64,000 nucleotides of DNA. Origin: AP-15 sp963733945 (GTDB lineage: Bacteria > Pseudomonadota > Alphaproteobacteria > ATCC43930 > CGMCC-115725). The notes beneath the pieces were generated by a model. The model saw only the letters and a list, made by a program, of their open reading frames with translations, was not told the DNA's origin and made no database searches. The stretch covers positions 62,001 through 126,000 of the forward strand of contig CAVTFD010000025.1 of assembly GCA_963733945.1 (NCBI GenBank). The letters are read 5' to 3'. The translations under genes and the position numbers were made by a program. Position 1 is the first letter of the stretch. Every line of letters begins with the position of its first letter. Positions 26,067 through 36,470 of this stretch are shown one piece after another.

Positions 26067-29000
26067 TCGCCGGGTTCGGCAACCTGTCCCGCATCGAGGC
26101 GCGGGTGGCCCGGGCGCCAGCGCCGCTGCGCCCACAGGCGGAACCGGTCGAGATAGAGATAAATCACCGGTGTGGTGTAAAGCGTCAACACTTGGCTGAC
26201 CATCAGCCCGCCGACGATGGAAATGCCCAGCGGGCGGCGCAGTTCGGAACCCTCGCCAAACCCGATCGCCAACGGAAGCGCCCCAAGCATCGCCGCCAGG
26301 GTGGTCATCATGATCGGACGGAACCGCTTCAGGCAGGCCTGATAGATCGCTTCACGCGAGCTCAAGCCCAGGCGGCGTTCGGCATCGAGGGCAAAATCGA
26401 TCATCATGATCGCGTTCTTCTTGACGATCCCGATCAACAAAATCACGCCGATCAGCGCGATGATGCTGAATTCGGTGTCGGTCACGATCAGTGCCAGCAC
26501 CGCCCCGACACCGGCCGAGGGTAAGGTCGACAGGATCGTGATCGGGTGGACGTAGCTTTCGTACAGCACCCCAAGCACGATATAGACGGCGAGCAACGCC
26601 GCCACGATCAGCACCGGCTCATTCGCCAATGATTGCTCAAAGACCTCGGCCGTGCCCTGAAAGCCGCCATGGACCGACGATGGCATGTCGAGCTGCTCGA
26701 CCGCGTCCTCGATCGCCTGCTGCGCCTGCCCGAGCGATACTCCCGGCGCCAGGTTGAATGAGATCGTCGCGGCGACAAACAGGCTCTGGTGGTTGACCGC
26801 GACCGGCGTGTTGCCCGGGCCGAAATGGCTGAAGGCGGAAAGTGGCACCATGGTTTCGGATGCTGTACTGACCGCAGCACCGGTCGAGGTGGCGCCGTGG
26901 CCGGTATTGGCAAGCGAATTGTTCGCCTGGTTGCGCGCGGTGTCGCTGGCGATCTGAGCGGCGGCAGTGGTTGCTGCGCTGCCGCTCGCGGCCGGCGCTT
27001 TGGCGGAAATTGTGCCGGCGAGCGCGTTGGTCGACTGAGTGCCGCTGACCGTGCCGCCGGCGGTGCTGACGTAGATGTCTTTCAGGATTTCGGGAGTTTT
27101 CCAGAACTTCGGGTCGGCCTCCATTACGACGTGATATTGGTTTTGCGCAGCGTAGATTACCGACACTTGGCGCTGGCCGAAGGCATCGTAGAGTGTGTTG
27201 TCGATCTCGGCAACGTTGAGGCCGAGGCGGGCGGCGGTGACGCGGTCAATAACCAGATCCGCCTCCAGGCCCTTTTGCTGCTGGTCGAGGTTGACCTCGG
27301 TTATCCCCTTGATTTTTTGCAATGCGGCTTCGACCTTGGGCGCCCACTTGTAGATTTCAGCGGAATCGTCGCCAAGCAGCGTATATTCATATTGAGCGTA
27401 GCTCGCGCGTCCCCCAATCCGGATGTCGCTTGCCGGCTGGAGAAAGAGCCGCGCGCCGGCGATCTCGTTCAATTTGGGGCGCAGCCGGCCCATGACCCGC
27501 TCCATCGACACGTGTCGCTCGGACAACGGCTTTAATACGACGAATACGAAACCGCCATTGGTCTGGCCGCCGCCGGTAAAGGCGCTGACGCTCTGGACTG
27601 CCGGATCCCGCCGAATGATATCGACGAACTGGGTCAATTTCTTTTCCATCAGGTGGAAGGAGATGCTCTGATCGGCCTGAATGCCGCCGAACATCAGTCC
27701 GACATCTTGAGTGGGAAAGAAGCCCTTTGGAACGATAATGCTGAGATAGATGCCCAGGCACAGCGTCGCCAGCAGGCTCAGCATCACGAGTGACGGCCAC
27801 TGCAGCGCTCGGCGCAAGGTACGATCGTACAGTCCGAGGACAGCCACGAAGGTGCGCTCGCTGGCCCGGTACAGCCTGCCAGGTTTGTGGTCGCGCGGGT
27901 CGGCGAGCACATACGCGCACATCATCGGTGTCGTGCTCAGTGAAACAGCGAGGGAAATCGTGATCGCGACCGACAAGGTCATTGCGAACTCGCGAAACAG
28001 CCGGCCGACGATACCGCCCATCAGAAGGATCGGGGCAAAGACCGCGATCAGTGACAGGCTCATCGACAGCACGGTGAAGCTGACTTCGCCCGCGCCTTGC
28101 AGCGCCGCTTGCATCCTGGTCATCCCGGCTTCCATGTGCCGGGTGACATTCTCGAGCACGACGATCGCATCGTCGACGACAAAGCCGGTCGAAATCGTCA
28201 ATGCCATCAGCGAGAGGTTGTCGAGGCTGTACCCCAAAAAATACATGACCCCGAAGGTGCCTATCAGGGAAACCGGCACCGCCACGCTCGGGATCAAGGT
28301 CGCCCGCACATTGCGCAGGAACGCGAAGACGACGAGCACGACAAGAATTATCGCAATGATCAGCGTGCGCTCGACGTCGCGCAACGAGGAGCGGATCGTG
28401 GTCGTCCGGTCCAATGTCAGTGTGACATTGATGGCGCTCGGGATCGAAGCCTCGAGTTGCGGCAAGATCGCTTTGACGCGATCTACTGTGTCGATGATGT
28501 TGGCGCCAGGTTGTTTGTAAAGAAAGACCAGCACCGCCGGCTTGCCGTTGGCGAGTCCTTGATTCCTAATATTCTCGACCGAGTCCTTGACTTCGGCAAC
28601 ATCAGTCAGATGCACCGGCGACCCATTACGATAAGCAATCACCAGGGGTCGGTAATCGGCGGCATGGTTCGCCTGATCGTTGGTGTAGATCTGGAAGCGC
28701 CGGTCACCGTCTTCGATCACGCCCTTAGGACTGTGCGCGTTGGCCGAGGCAAGCGCCGCGCGCACGTCTTCGAGGCCGATCCCGTATTTGAACAACGCCA
28801 GTGGATTGAGCTCGACCCGCACGGCCGGTAGCGAGCTGCCGCTGATCACCACCTGCCCGATGCCTTCGATCTGCGACAGCGCCTGCTGCACGACGGTCGA
28901 GGCCGCATCGTAGATCTGCCCGCGCGTCAGCGTCGCCGAGGTCATCGCCAGGATGACGATCGGTGCGTCGGCCGGGTTGACTTTGCGATAGGTCGGGTTC

Positions 29001-29374
29001 TGGCGTAGGCTGGTCGGCAGATCGGCGCGGGCGGCGTTGATTGCTGCTTGGACATCGCGCGCGGCGCCGTCGATGTTCCGGTCGAGATTGAACTGCAAGG
29101 TGATGCGTGTCGTGTTAACGGTGCTCGACGAGGTCATCTGGCTGACATCGGCGATGACGCCGAGATGGCGTTCGAGCGGCGTCGCCACAGTCGTGGCCAT
29201 CGTGTCGGGGCTGCCGCCCGGCATCGTCGCAAAAACAGAGATGGTCGGAAAATCGACCTGCGGCAGTGGCGCCACCGGCAGCTTCGTGAAAGCGAAGATT
29301 CCGGCCAATGCGATCCCGATCGTCAGCAAAGTGGTCGCGACCGGCCGCTTGATGAACGGCGCAGCCGGGTTCAC
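26063..29374 (-). CDS. RND efflux pump, MdtC-like
   Basis: The 1103-residue inner-membrane protein is an HAE1-type drug exporter of the MdtC type. It starts at a GTG (29374) overlapping the preceding stop, with NPAAPFIKRPVATTLLTIG. The 12-helix RND pattern is complete: two large periplasmic loops, the GFVVDDAIVVLENVTRHME segment of helix 4 with its conserved Asp pair, and the GIVKKNAIMMIDFA segment in helix 10. A low-complexity Thr/Ala/Ser-rich insertion of about 60 residues (near 805-865) is unusual in the second periplasmic half. The partner pump lies directly upstream; MdtB and MdtC work as a mixed trimer. Confidence 0.94.
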   Translation of the reverse strand: MNPAAPFIKRPVATTLLTIGIALAGIFAFTKLPVAPLPQVDFPTISVFATMPGGSPDTMATTVATPLERHLGVIADVSQMTSSSTVNTTRITLQFNLDRNIDGAARDVQAAINAARADLPTSLRQNPTYRKVNPADAPIVILAMTSATLTRGQIYDAASTVVQQALSQIEGIGQVVISGSSLPAVRVELNPLALFKYGIGLEDVRAALASANAHSPKGVIEDGDRRFQIYTNDQANHAADYRPLVIAYRNGSPVHLTDVAEVKDSVENIRNQGLANGKPAVLVFLYKQPGANIIDTVDRVKAILPQLEASIPSAINVTLTLDRTTTIRSSLRDVERTLIIAIILVVLVVFAFLRNVRATLIPSVAVPVSLIGTFGVMYFLGYSLDNLSLMALTISTGFVVDDAIVVLENVTRHMEAGMTRMQAALQGAGEVSFTVLSMSLSLIAVFAPILLMGGIVGRLFREFAMTLSVAITISLAVSLSTTPMMCAYVLADPRDHKPGRLYRASERTFVAVLGLYDRTLRRALQWPSLVMLSLLATLCLGIYLSIIVPKGFFPTQDVGLMFGGIQADQSISFHLMEKKLTQFVDIIRRDPAVQSVSAFTGGGQTNGGFVFVVLKPLSERHVSMERVMGRLRPKLNEIAGARLFLQPASDIRIGGRASYAQYEYTLLGDDSAEIYKWAPKVEAALQKIKGITEVNLDQQQKGLEADLVIDRVTAARLGLNVAEIDNTLYDAFGQRQVSVIYAAQNQYHVVMEADPKFWKTPEILKDIYVSTAGGTVSGTQSTNALAGTISAKAPAASGSAATTAAAQIASDTARNQANNSLANTGHGATSTGAAVSTASETMVPLSAFSHFGPGNTPVAVNHQSLFVAATISFNLAPGVSLGQAQQAIEDAVEQLDMPSSVHGGFQGTAEVFEQSLANEPVLIVAALLAVYIVLGVLYESYVHPITILSTLPSAGVGAVLALIVTDTEFSIIALIGVILLIGIVKKNAIMMIDFALDAERRLGLSSREAIYQACLKRFRPIMMTTLAAMLGALPLAIGFGEGSELRRPLGISIVGGLMVSQVLTLYTTPVIYLYLDRFRLWAQRRWRPGHPRLDAGQVAEPGE

Positions 29375-32300
29375 CGCAGCGCGCTCTCCGGCGCAGCCCT
29401 GCCACCGCTCGTGCTCCGGCGGACCCACTCGCCCAGCCGGTCGAAGCCGAGATAAATGACCGGTGTCGTAAACAAGGTCAGCAACTGGCTGACGATCAGC
29501 CCGCCGACAATCGTCACGCCCAGAGGGCGGCGCAGCTCCGAGCCCACCCCGGTGCCGAGCATCAGCGGCAGGGCCGCAAATATCGCCGCCATCGTCGTCA
29601 TCAGAATTGGCCGGAAGCGTAACAGGCAGGCCTGATAGATCGCCTCGCGCGGCGTCTTGCCCTCGTTGCGCTCAGCGTCCAGGGCAAAGTCGACCATCAT
29701 GATCGCATTCTTTTTGACAATGCCGATCAGCAGGATGATCCCAATAATGGCGATAACGCTCAGATCACTGCCAACGATCATCAACGCCAATAGGGCGCCG
29801 ACCCCAGCCGAAGGCAGAGTCGAAAGGATCGTGATCGGGTGAATAAAGCTCTCGTAGAGCACGCCCAACACGATGTACATCGTGATGATCGCCGCAATGA
29901 TCAGGATCAGCTCGTTGCCGAGTGCTGCCTGGAAGGCCAGCGCGGCGCCTTGGAACACGGTGATCATGCTGGCCGGCAGCCGGATCTCCTTTTCGGCCTG
30001 CTGTATGGCATCGACTGCCTCGCCGAGCGAGGCGCCGGGCGCCAGATTGAACGACACCGTTGTCGATGGGAACTGCCCGAGATGATCGATCTCCAGCGGT
30101 GCCGTCTGCTCCTGGACCTGCGCGATTGTAGACAGCGGGACCTGACCGTTTGCCGCGGTCGACGACGGCAGGTAGATCGTTCCCAGGGAGGTCAAGGATT
30201 GCTGCTGCAGCGGATCCGCCTCGAGGATCACCCGATACTGGTTCGACTGGGTAAAGATCGTCGAAACGATGCGCTGGCCGTAGGAATCATAGAGCGCATT
30301 GTCAACGGTTGCCGGGGTGATCCCAAAGCGCCCCGCGGTCGGACGATCGATTTGGACATATGCCGAAAGGCCGTTCTGAGAAAAGGTACTCCCGACATCC
30401 TCGATCTGCGGGATTTGTTCCAACCGCTGCAGCAATTTCGGGACCCAAATTGCGAACTCGGCCGAATTGGCGTCTTCGAGCACGAATTGGTACTGGGATC
30501 GGCTGACCGTCGCGTCGATCGTCAAATCCTGTACCGGCTGCATATAGAGTGTGATCCCGTCGACTTTTGCGGTCTCTCTCTCCAGTCGCCGGATAATGTC
30601 GCTGGCCGATCTTTGACGCTGATCGCGCGGCTTCAGGTTGATCAGAAAACGGCCGCTGTTGAGGGTCGTGTTGGTGCCGTCAACGCCAATGAAGGACGTG
30701 AGGCTGTCAACATCGGGATCGTTGAGAACCACTGCCGCCAATGCCTGCTGGCGCTGGGACATTGCGGCGAACGACACCGAGGGCGAGGCCACCGAAATGC
30801 CCTGGATAAGGCCGGTGTCCTGTACCGGAAAGAAGCCCTTGGGGATGGCGATGTAGAGCAGCACCGTCAGGGCGAGGGTGGCGACCGCCACCAGCAGGGT
30901 CATCAGCTGATGATCGAGCACCCAGTTCAACAACCGGCCGTAGCGGGCGATCAGCGCATCGAACCATTCTCCACTCTTGCGCGCGATCCACAGCATTTCC
31001 GATGGCTGCTGGTGGCGCAGGATCTTGGCGCACATCATCGGCACCAGGGTCAGCGCCACCACCGCGGAGATGACGATGGTGACGGCAAGGGTGATGGCAA
31101 ACTCGCGAAACAACCGGCCGACCACGTCGGGCATAAACAGCAGCGGGATCAGCACCGCGATCAGCGAGATCGTTAGCGAGATGATCGTAAACCCGATCTG
31201 CGCCGAACCCTTCAACGCTGCTTGCAATGGCGGGTCACCGGCTTCGATATATCGCGATATGTTCTCGATCATCACGATCGCATCGTCGACGACAAAGCCG
31301 GTCGCAATCGTCAGCGCCATCAGCGACAGATTGTTCAGGCTGAACCCGGCCAGATACATGAAGGCGAAAGTGCCGACGAGTGAAAGCGGCACCGAGAGGC
31401 TCGGGATCAGGGTCGCGGACGGGCTGCGCAGAAACAGGAAAATCACGGCGACGACCAGCACAACCGCGAGCCCGAGCTCGAATTCGACATCGGAGACCGA
31501 GGCCCTGATCGTCGTGGTGCGATCGGTCACGACTTCGACGTTGACCGCCGCAGGAAGCCCCGCTTTGAGCGCGGGCAGCAGTGACTTGATGCTGTCGACA
31601 ACGGCGATGACGTTGGCATTGGGCTGGCGCTGGACGTTGACGATGACTGCCGGCTCGGTGTTGACCCAGGCGGCGAGCTTGGTGTTCTCGGCGGCGTTCT
31701 CGGCATGGGCGACATCGGAGAGCATGACCGGCGCGCCGTTCCGATAGGCGACGACCAGATCGTTATATTCGGACGCCTTTTTGATCTGGTCATTGGCGTT
31801 GATCGTGTAGGCTCGGCTCGGCCCGTCGAAATTGCCTTTGGGGGTGTTGACGTTGGCATTGGCCAGGGTCGTGCGCAGATTGTCGATGTTGAGCCCATAA
31901 GCGGCGAGCTGGAGATTGTTCGCCTGGATGCGCACCGCCGGGCGGTTGCCGCCGCTGATGCTGACCAAGCCGACGCCGGGCAGTTGCGAGATCTTCTGCG
32001 CGAGACGGGTGTCGGCGAGGTCCTCCAACTCGGTCAAGGGCATCGTTTTCGACGTCAATGCCAGGGTCAGGATCGGCGCGTCGGCCGGGTTGACCTTGGC
32101 GTAGATCGGCGGTGCCGGCAGATCCGAGGGCAGTAAATTACCCGCCGCGTTGATCGCCGCCTGGACTTCCTGCTCGGCCACATCGAGACTGAGATCGAGG
32201 CTAAACTGCAGGGTGATAACCGAGGCCCCGGCCGAACTCGTCGAGGACATCTGGTTGAGCCCGGGCATCTGGCCGAACTGCACTTCGAGCGGTGCGGTAA

Positions 32301-32487
32301 CCGAGGAAGTCATTACATCGGGGCTGGCGCCGGGATAGAACGTCTGCACCTGAATCGTCGGATAATCGACCTCGGGCAACGCCGAGAGCGGCAAAAACCG
32401 GTAGGCGAACAGCCCGACCAGCATAATCGCCGCCATCAGCAGCGTCGTCGCTACCGGGCGCAGAATGAACAGACGAGACGGGCTCAT
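29371..32487 (-). CDS. RND efflux pump, MdtB-like
   Basis: This 1038-residue protein begins MSPSRLFILRPVATTLLMAA, the usual MdtB opening. It has the proton-relay helix GFVVDDAIVMIENISRYIE and the GIVKKNAIMMVDFALDAER motif. The chain is the standard length and clean throughout. Like its partner it pumps drugs or bile-salt-like compounds across the envelope, driven by the proton gradient. It overlaps the adaptor gene by four bases at its start (ATGA) and the second pump by four at its end. Confidence 0.95.
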   Translation of the reverse strand: MSPSRLFILRPVATTLLMAAIMLVGLFAYRFLPLSALPEVDYPTIQVQTFYPGASPDVMTSSVTAPLEVQFGQMPGLNQMSSTSSAGASVITLQFSLDLSLDVAEQEVQAAINAAGNLLPSDLPAPPIYAKVNPADAPILTLALTSKTMPLTELEDLADTRLAQKISQLPGVGLVSISGGNRPAVRIQANNLQLAAYGLNIDNLRTTLANANVNTPKGNFDGPSRAYTINANDQIKKASEYNDLVVAYRNGAPVMLSDVAHAENAAENTKLAAWVNTEPAVIVNVQRQPNANVIAVVDSIKSLLPALKAGLPAAVNVEVVTDRTTTIRASVSDVEFELGLAVVLVVAVIFLFLRSPSATLIPSLSVPLSLVGTFAFMYLAGFSLNNLSLMALTIATGFVVDDAIVMIENISRYIEAGDPPLQAALKGSAQIGFTIISLTISLIAVLIPLLFMPDVVGRLFREFAITLAVTIVISAVVALTLVPMMCAKILRHQQPSEMLWIARKSGEWFDALIARYGRLLNWVLDHQLMTLLVAVATLALTVLLYIAIPKGFFPVQDTGLIQGISVASPSVSFAAMSQRQQALAAVVLNDPDVDSLTSFIGVDGTNTTLNSGRFLINLKPRDQRQRSASDIIRRLERETAKVDGITLYMQPVQDLTIDATVSRSQYQFVLEDANSAEFAIWVPKLLQRLEQIPQIEDVGSTFSQNGLSAYVQIDRPTAGRFGITPATVDNALYDSYGQRIVSTIFTQSNQYRVILEADPLQQQSLTSLGTIYLPSSTAANGQVPLSTIAQVQEQTAPLEIDHLGQFPSTTVSFNLAPGASLGEAVDAIQQAEKEIRLPASMITVFQGAALAFQAALGNELILIIAAIITMYIVLGVLYESFIHPITILSTLPSAGVGALLALMIVGSDLSVIAIIGIILLIGIVKKNAIMMVDFALDAERNEGKTPREAIYQACLLRFRPILMTTMAAIFAALPLMLGTGVGSELRRPLGVTIVGGLIVSQLLTLFTTPVIYLGFDRLGEWVRRSTSGGRAAPESALR

Positions 32488-33845
32488 TGCGAGGACTGCT
32501 GTCCGGCTCCGTGGCCCTTGCCCTGGCGCCGGGTATGAGGCCCAGCGCCGTTCGCCGGCCTGCCGGAAGCGTCGGCCCCGCCCCCGCCAGCCGAAACGAG
32601 CGTAACCTTGGCCCCGTCCTTCAGCCGGTCGGCGCCATCGTCGACGACGCTCTGGCCGGCTTGCAGCCCCGAGAGGATCACGACGCGCTGACCGTCGGTC
32701 GGGCCGAGCTTTACCTTCTGCACCGACACCGTGTTACCGGGCTTGACCAGATAGACAAAAGTGCCGGGGGCGCCGCGCTGGATCGCCGCGCTTGGGACGA
32801 TATCCACGCCTTGCAGTGTCTCGACCAACAGCTTCACGTTGACGAACTGGTTGGGAAACAGGCTGTCCTGCGGATTGTCGAAGATCGCGCGCAGTTTCGC
32901 GGTACCGGTCGTCGTATCGATTTCGTTGTCGATCGTCTCCAGCGTTCCGGTCGCCAGCTCGGTCGTCCCCGTACGGTCGTAAGCAGTGGCTTGCAACGTT
33001 GCCCCGGCGTGCAACTGCCGCATCACCTGGGGCAGATTGTCTTCGGGCAGAGTGAATATAACCGAGATCGGCTGCAGCTGGGTAACGACGACGATGCCGT
33101 TGGGATCGCTCGTCTGCACATAATTGCCCGCGTCCACCTGGCGCAGCCCGACCCGGCCGGTCACCGGCGAGATGATGTGGGCATAGGTCAGGTTGAGCTT
33201 CTGCGCGTCGATCTGCGCGTTGTCGGAAATGATCGCGGCTTGATCCTGCGCAACCGTCGAGATCTGCGTGTCGCGCGTCTGGGTCGCAATCGAGTTTTGC
33301 GCGACCAGAGTGTTGTAGCGCTTCAGATCAAGCTGGGCGTTCTTCAAAGACGCCTGGTCCTTGGCGAGCTGGCCCTCTGCTTGTTCCAGCGCCACCTGAT
33401 ACGGACGGGGGTCGATCTGGGCGAGAAAGTCGTCCTTTTTGACCTGCTGGCCCTCCTGGAACCCGACGGCCATCAGATACCCGTTGATCTGGGTTTTGAC
33501 CGTGACCGTGGCTAGCGGGGTGACGGTGCCGAGCCCGCTCAAAGTAACCGGCATATCGCCTTGTTGAACCGTCGCGGTACCAACCGGCACCGGACCGCCG
33601 GAAGCGGCGCGCCCACCCGAGCTCGGTTGTCTGCCAGGCCGCGGCAAGTACCACACCGCCGCCCCGACGATGGCCGCCACCAGCAACAGCCAAAGGATCG
33701 GCCGCAACCGCGACCGGCGGCGCCCCGTCCTCGGGGAAATTTCCGTCGGCGGGAGGGCATGCTCCTCGCTGCCCGGACCAAATACATCGCCGGGTTCTCT
33801 CGCCGGTCTCGGCGGAGCCTCGATATCGCTGCGCTGGTCGTCCAT
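32484..33845 (-). CDS. RND periplasmic adaptor, MdtA-like
   Basis: The 453-residue membrane fusion protein joins the MdtBC-like pump to the outer-membrane channel. After a Pro/Arg-rich cytoplasmic lead it has one membrane helix (LRPILWLLLVAAIVGAAVWYL, residues about 46-66), a barrel-sandwich domain (TLSGLGTVTPLATVTVKTQINGYL; motif GTVTPLATVTVKTQ), an alpha-helical hairpin (QALEQAEGQLAKDQASLKNAQ-like), and a beta-barrel/MP domain. It is the first gene of the operon mdtA-mdtB-mdtC-oprM, which therefore starts near 33850. No regulator lies next to it. Confidence 0.93.
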   Translation of the reverse strand: MDDQRSDIEAPPRPAREPGDVFGPGSEEHALPPTEISPRTGRRRSRLRPILWLLLVAAIVGAAVWYLPRPGRQPSSGGRAASGGPVPVGTATVQQGDMPVTLSGLGTVTPLATVTVKTQINGYLMAVGFQEGQQVKKDDFLAQIDPRPYQVALEQAEGQLAKDQASLKNAQLDLKRYNTLVAQNSIATQTRDTQISTVAQDQAAIISDNAQIDAQKLNLTYAHIISPVTGRVGLRQVDAGNYVQTSDPNGIVVVTQLQPISVIFTLPEDNLPQVMRQLHAGATLQATAYDRTGTTELATGTLETIDNEIDTTTGTAKLRAIFDNPQDSLFPNQFVNVKLLVETLQGVDIVPSAAIQRGAPGTFVYLVKPGNTVSVQKVKLGPTDGQRVVILSGLQAGQSVVDDGADRLKDGAKVTLVSAGGGGADASGRPANGAGPHTRRQGKGHGAGQQSSQ

Positions 33846-34030
33846 CGTCGTCTAACGAAAACCTCGCCGAGGCGAGCTTAGCAAGCCCGCAACCGCGCGT
33901 CTCCTGCGCCGCGGTAGACGATTATAGGCCGCCCCGGCGCGTGGCATCCCGGCGGGCGCAAAGCCCCTTTCGTCACGCTGCCCTATCGTCTCAAATGGGA
34001 TATCCCAATTCGGACGGTCGAGGTCGGGTC

Positions 34031-35725
34031 ATGGCGGCAAATCTTGCACCTCTCAGCGGCGGCCAGCTGGTCGTCGCCGCGCTGCGGGCGCATCGGGTGG
34101 AGATGGCCTTCAGTGTCGCCGGCGAGAGCTATCTCGAAGTGCTCGATGCCCTTTTCGACGCCCCCGAGATCCATCTCATTACCTGCCGCCAGGAGGGCGG
34201 TGCGGCATTTATGGCCGAAGCTTACGGCAAGCTCACCGGCAAACCGGGTGTGCTGCTGGTGACCCGCGGGCCGGGCGCCTGTAACGCCTCGATCGGCGTC
34301 CACACCGCGTTTCAGGATTCGACGCCGATGGTCGTGCTGGTCGGCCAGGTTGCCCGCCACCAGATCGACCGCGAAGCCTTTCAGGAGGTCGATTTCCGCC
34401 GCATGTTCACGCCGCTCGCCAAATGGGTGGCCCAGATCGACATGGCCGAGCGCGTGCCCGAGTTGGTCAACCAGGCGTTCCAGGTAGCGACTTCCGGACG
34501 CCCCGGCCCGGTCGTTCTGGCACTGCCCGAGGACATGCTGCGCGATCGCGCTGTGGCCCCGGTCTCCGGCCCCTACCTCCAGGTGCGCGCCCACCCCGGC
34601 GCTGCCGATCTTGCCGAGCTGCGGAGGCTGCTCGCGGCGGCGCAGCGGCCGATGATGCTGGTCGGCGGCAGCGGCTGGAGCGACGCGGCCTGTCGCGACA
34701 TCACCCGCTTTGCGGTGGCGAACGATCTGCCGGTCTGCTGCTCGTTCCGGCGTCAGGATATCGTCGACAACCGCTCGCCATGCTTTGTCGGCGATCTCGG
34801 CACCGGGGCGAGCCCGACGCTGGTCGGACGGGTCAAGGAATCCGATCTGTTGCTGGCAGTGGGCGCGCGCATCGGCGAGATCACCTCACAATCCTATTCG
34901 CTGATGGGCATCCCCGATCCGGGCAAGACCCTGATCCATGTCCATCCAGCCGCCGAAGAATTGGGCCGCGTCTTTCGTCCGAGCCTGGCGATCCAGTCTG
35001 GCATGCCCGAATTCGCCGCCGCCGCGGTGGCATTGGAGCCGGCGCCGGCGCACTGGTCGGCCTGGCGGGCGGCGGCGCGCGTCGAGTACGAGGCGGGGCT
35101 CCTCCCCTCCTCCGCCGGCAGCGCTGCGCTCGATCTCGGTCAAGTCATGGGCTGGCTGCGCGAGCGCCTGCCCGACGACGCGATTGTCACCAGCGACGCC
35201 GGCAATTTCAGCGGCTGGCCCAACCGTTTTCTGCACTACCGCCGGCCGGGGCGCCAGCTCGGCCCGACCAGCGGGGCTATGGGCTACGGGGTTCCGGCCG
35301 CGGTCGGGGCCAAGCTCGTCCATCCGGATCGGCTGGTGGTCGGGTTTTGCGGCGACGGCGGCTTTCTGATGACCGGGCAGGAATTGGCGACGTCGCTCGC
35401 CGAGGGCGTCGGCCCGATCATCCTTCTATTCAACAATGCGATGTACGGCACGATCCGCATGCATCAGGAGCGCCGCTTCCCCGGCCGCGTCGTCGGCACC
35501 GCGCTGAAGAACCCCGATTTTGTCGCCCTCGCCCGCGCCTACGGCGCTTTCAGTGCGCGAGTAACGCGCACCGAGGAGTTCGCCCCCGCCTTCGAAGAAG
35601 CCGCCGCCGGCAAGCGCGCCGCGGTCATCGAGCTCGCAATGGACCCCGAAATCATCACCACCCGCACCACCCTCTCCGCCATCCGCCATCAAGCAGAAGC
35701 GCAAAACACCAACGCCGACGCCTGA
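34031..35725 (+). CDS. Thiamine diphosphate enzyme, acetolactate-synthase-like
   Basis: The 564-residue protein has the three-domain ThDP plan: N-terminal pyrimidine-binding domain with the catalytic Glu in TCRQEGGAAFMAEAYG, the GPGACNASIGVHTAFQD stretch, a middle domain, and a C-terminal domain with the ThDP motif GFCGDGGF...NNAMYGTI. The FCGDGGFLMTGQELATS and QIDREAFQEVDF segments resemble acetolactate synthase-like decarboxylases of unassigned substrate rather than the true IlvB. It stands alone with no small regulatory subunit nearby, so it is probably catabolic. The start at 34031 has a GAGGTCGGG site; the frame is open upstream to 33941. Confidence 0.85.
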   Translation: MAANLAPLSGGQLVVAALRAHRVEMAFSVAGESYLEVLDALFDAPEIHLITCRQEGGAAFMAEAYGKLTGKPGVLLVTRGPGACNASIGVHTAFQDSTPMVVLVGQVARHQIDREAFQEVDFRRMFTPLAKWVAQIDMAERVPELVNQAFQVATSGRPGPVVLALPEDMLRDRAVAPVSGPYLQVRAHPGAADLAELRRLLAAAQRPMMLVGGSGWSDAACRDITRFAVANDLPVCCSFRRQDIVDNRSPCFVGDLGTGASPTLVGRVKESDLLLAVGARIGEITSQSYSLMGIPDPGKTLIHVHPAAEELGRVFRPSLAIQSGMPEFAAAAVALEPAPAHWSAWRAAARVEYEAGLLPSSAGSAALDLGQVMGWLRERLPDDAIVTSDAGNFSGWPNRFLHYRRPGRQLGPTSGAMGYGVPAAVGAKLVHPDRLVVGFCGDGGFLMTGQELATSLAEGVGPIILLFNNAMYGTIRMHQERRFPGRVVGTALKNPDFVALARAYGAFSARVTRTEEFAPAFEEAAAGKRAAVIELAMDPEIITTRTTLSAIRHQAEAQNTNADA

Positions 35726-35823
35726 GGCGGGGTTCTGCATCGCGTTCCAGAGTTTCCCATAAGCGGACACTTGGGATCCGCGATAAGTCGAATTTCTAAC
35801 TTTTTTGGGCCGCCAAGCGGACG

Positions 35824-36267
35824 TCAACTTCGGGGTCGTGAGTAAGCTTGGGCAAAAGCCTGGGCGACCGTCCAGCCGGGGTTCTCTTGGCAGTAAGCGA
35901 CGGCTTGAGCCTCGATACTGGGGATCACGCTGACATTGATGGTTCTGGCCCGGAAGCGCGACGCCTGATAGCCGACATAAAACATAGACGCCGCGGCGCG
36001 ATCCTCCGGCGACAATCTCAGCAGGTTTTGGCAGCTTACTTCGCGAATATTGACGATGTGATCCGTTGGCGCCGATTTGGCCGCCGGTGGCTGAGCCGGT
36101 GCTGCCGCGGGGACCGCGGATGGTGGCGGAGCCGGGGGTGGTGTTGGTGCCGCCGCGGGAGCCGGGGGCGGCGACGACGCGGATGAAGCTGCGACCTGCG
36201 GCGGTGCTGTTTGCGTACAGGCAGCTAACAAGGCCGCCAAGAGTACAGCTGCGGTTTTGCCGTTCAC
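35824..36267 (-). CDS. HdeA/HdeB-like lipoprotein
   Basis: The 147-residue product has a lipoprotein signal (VLLAALLAAC, residues 8-17), a long Pro/Ala-rich linker (residues 22-67), and a C-terminal domain of about 75 residues beginning VSCQNLLRLSPEDRAAASMF and ending VAYCQENPGWTVAQAFAQAY. Two conserved cysteines (about 79 and 127) and the L-S-P-E-D-R pattern resemble the HdeA/HdeB acid-chaperone fold. The membrane-anchored form with a flexible linker would display the domain in the periplasm. Function is inferred. Confidence 0.65.
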   Translation of the reverse strand: MNGKTAAVLLAALLAACTQTAPPQVAASSASSPPPAPAAAPTPPPAPPPSAVPAAAPAQPPAAKSAPTDHIVNIREVSCQNLLRLSPEDRAAASMFYVGYQASRFRARTINVSVIPSIEAQAVAYCQENPGWTVAQAFAQAYSRPRS

Positions 36268-36470
36268 CCTTTCCTCCCGTCGTCAGAAGATTTTTTCGAG
36301 ACGGCCATAGTTGCGGCGGAATTTGCTCACTTTAAGTGATATGAATCAATCACAAAAGCGCGGATCTTGTTGTCGGTCGTGGTAGCGGGTATGGCATAAT
36401 TCGCCCCCACATTCCGAAGCAATCCTAAGCCGGACCGAAGCTTAGGCCAAAGCCACCGAGTGAGACTGGG

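Noticed and set aside
34423..35799. A 458-residue open frame within the TPP-enzyme gene
   Set aside because: Out of frame with a clear enzyme gene; its composition is Arg/Ala-rich and no motif is recognisable.
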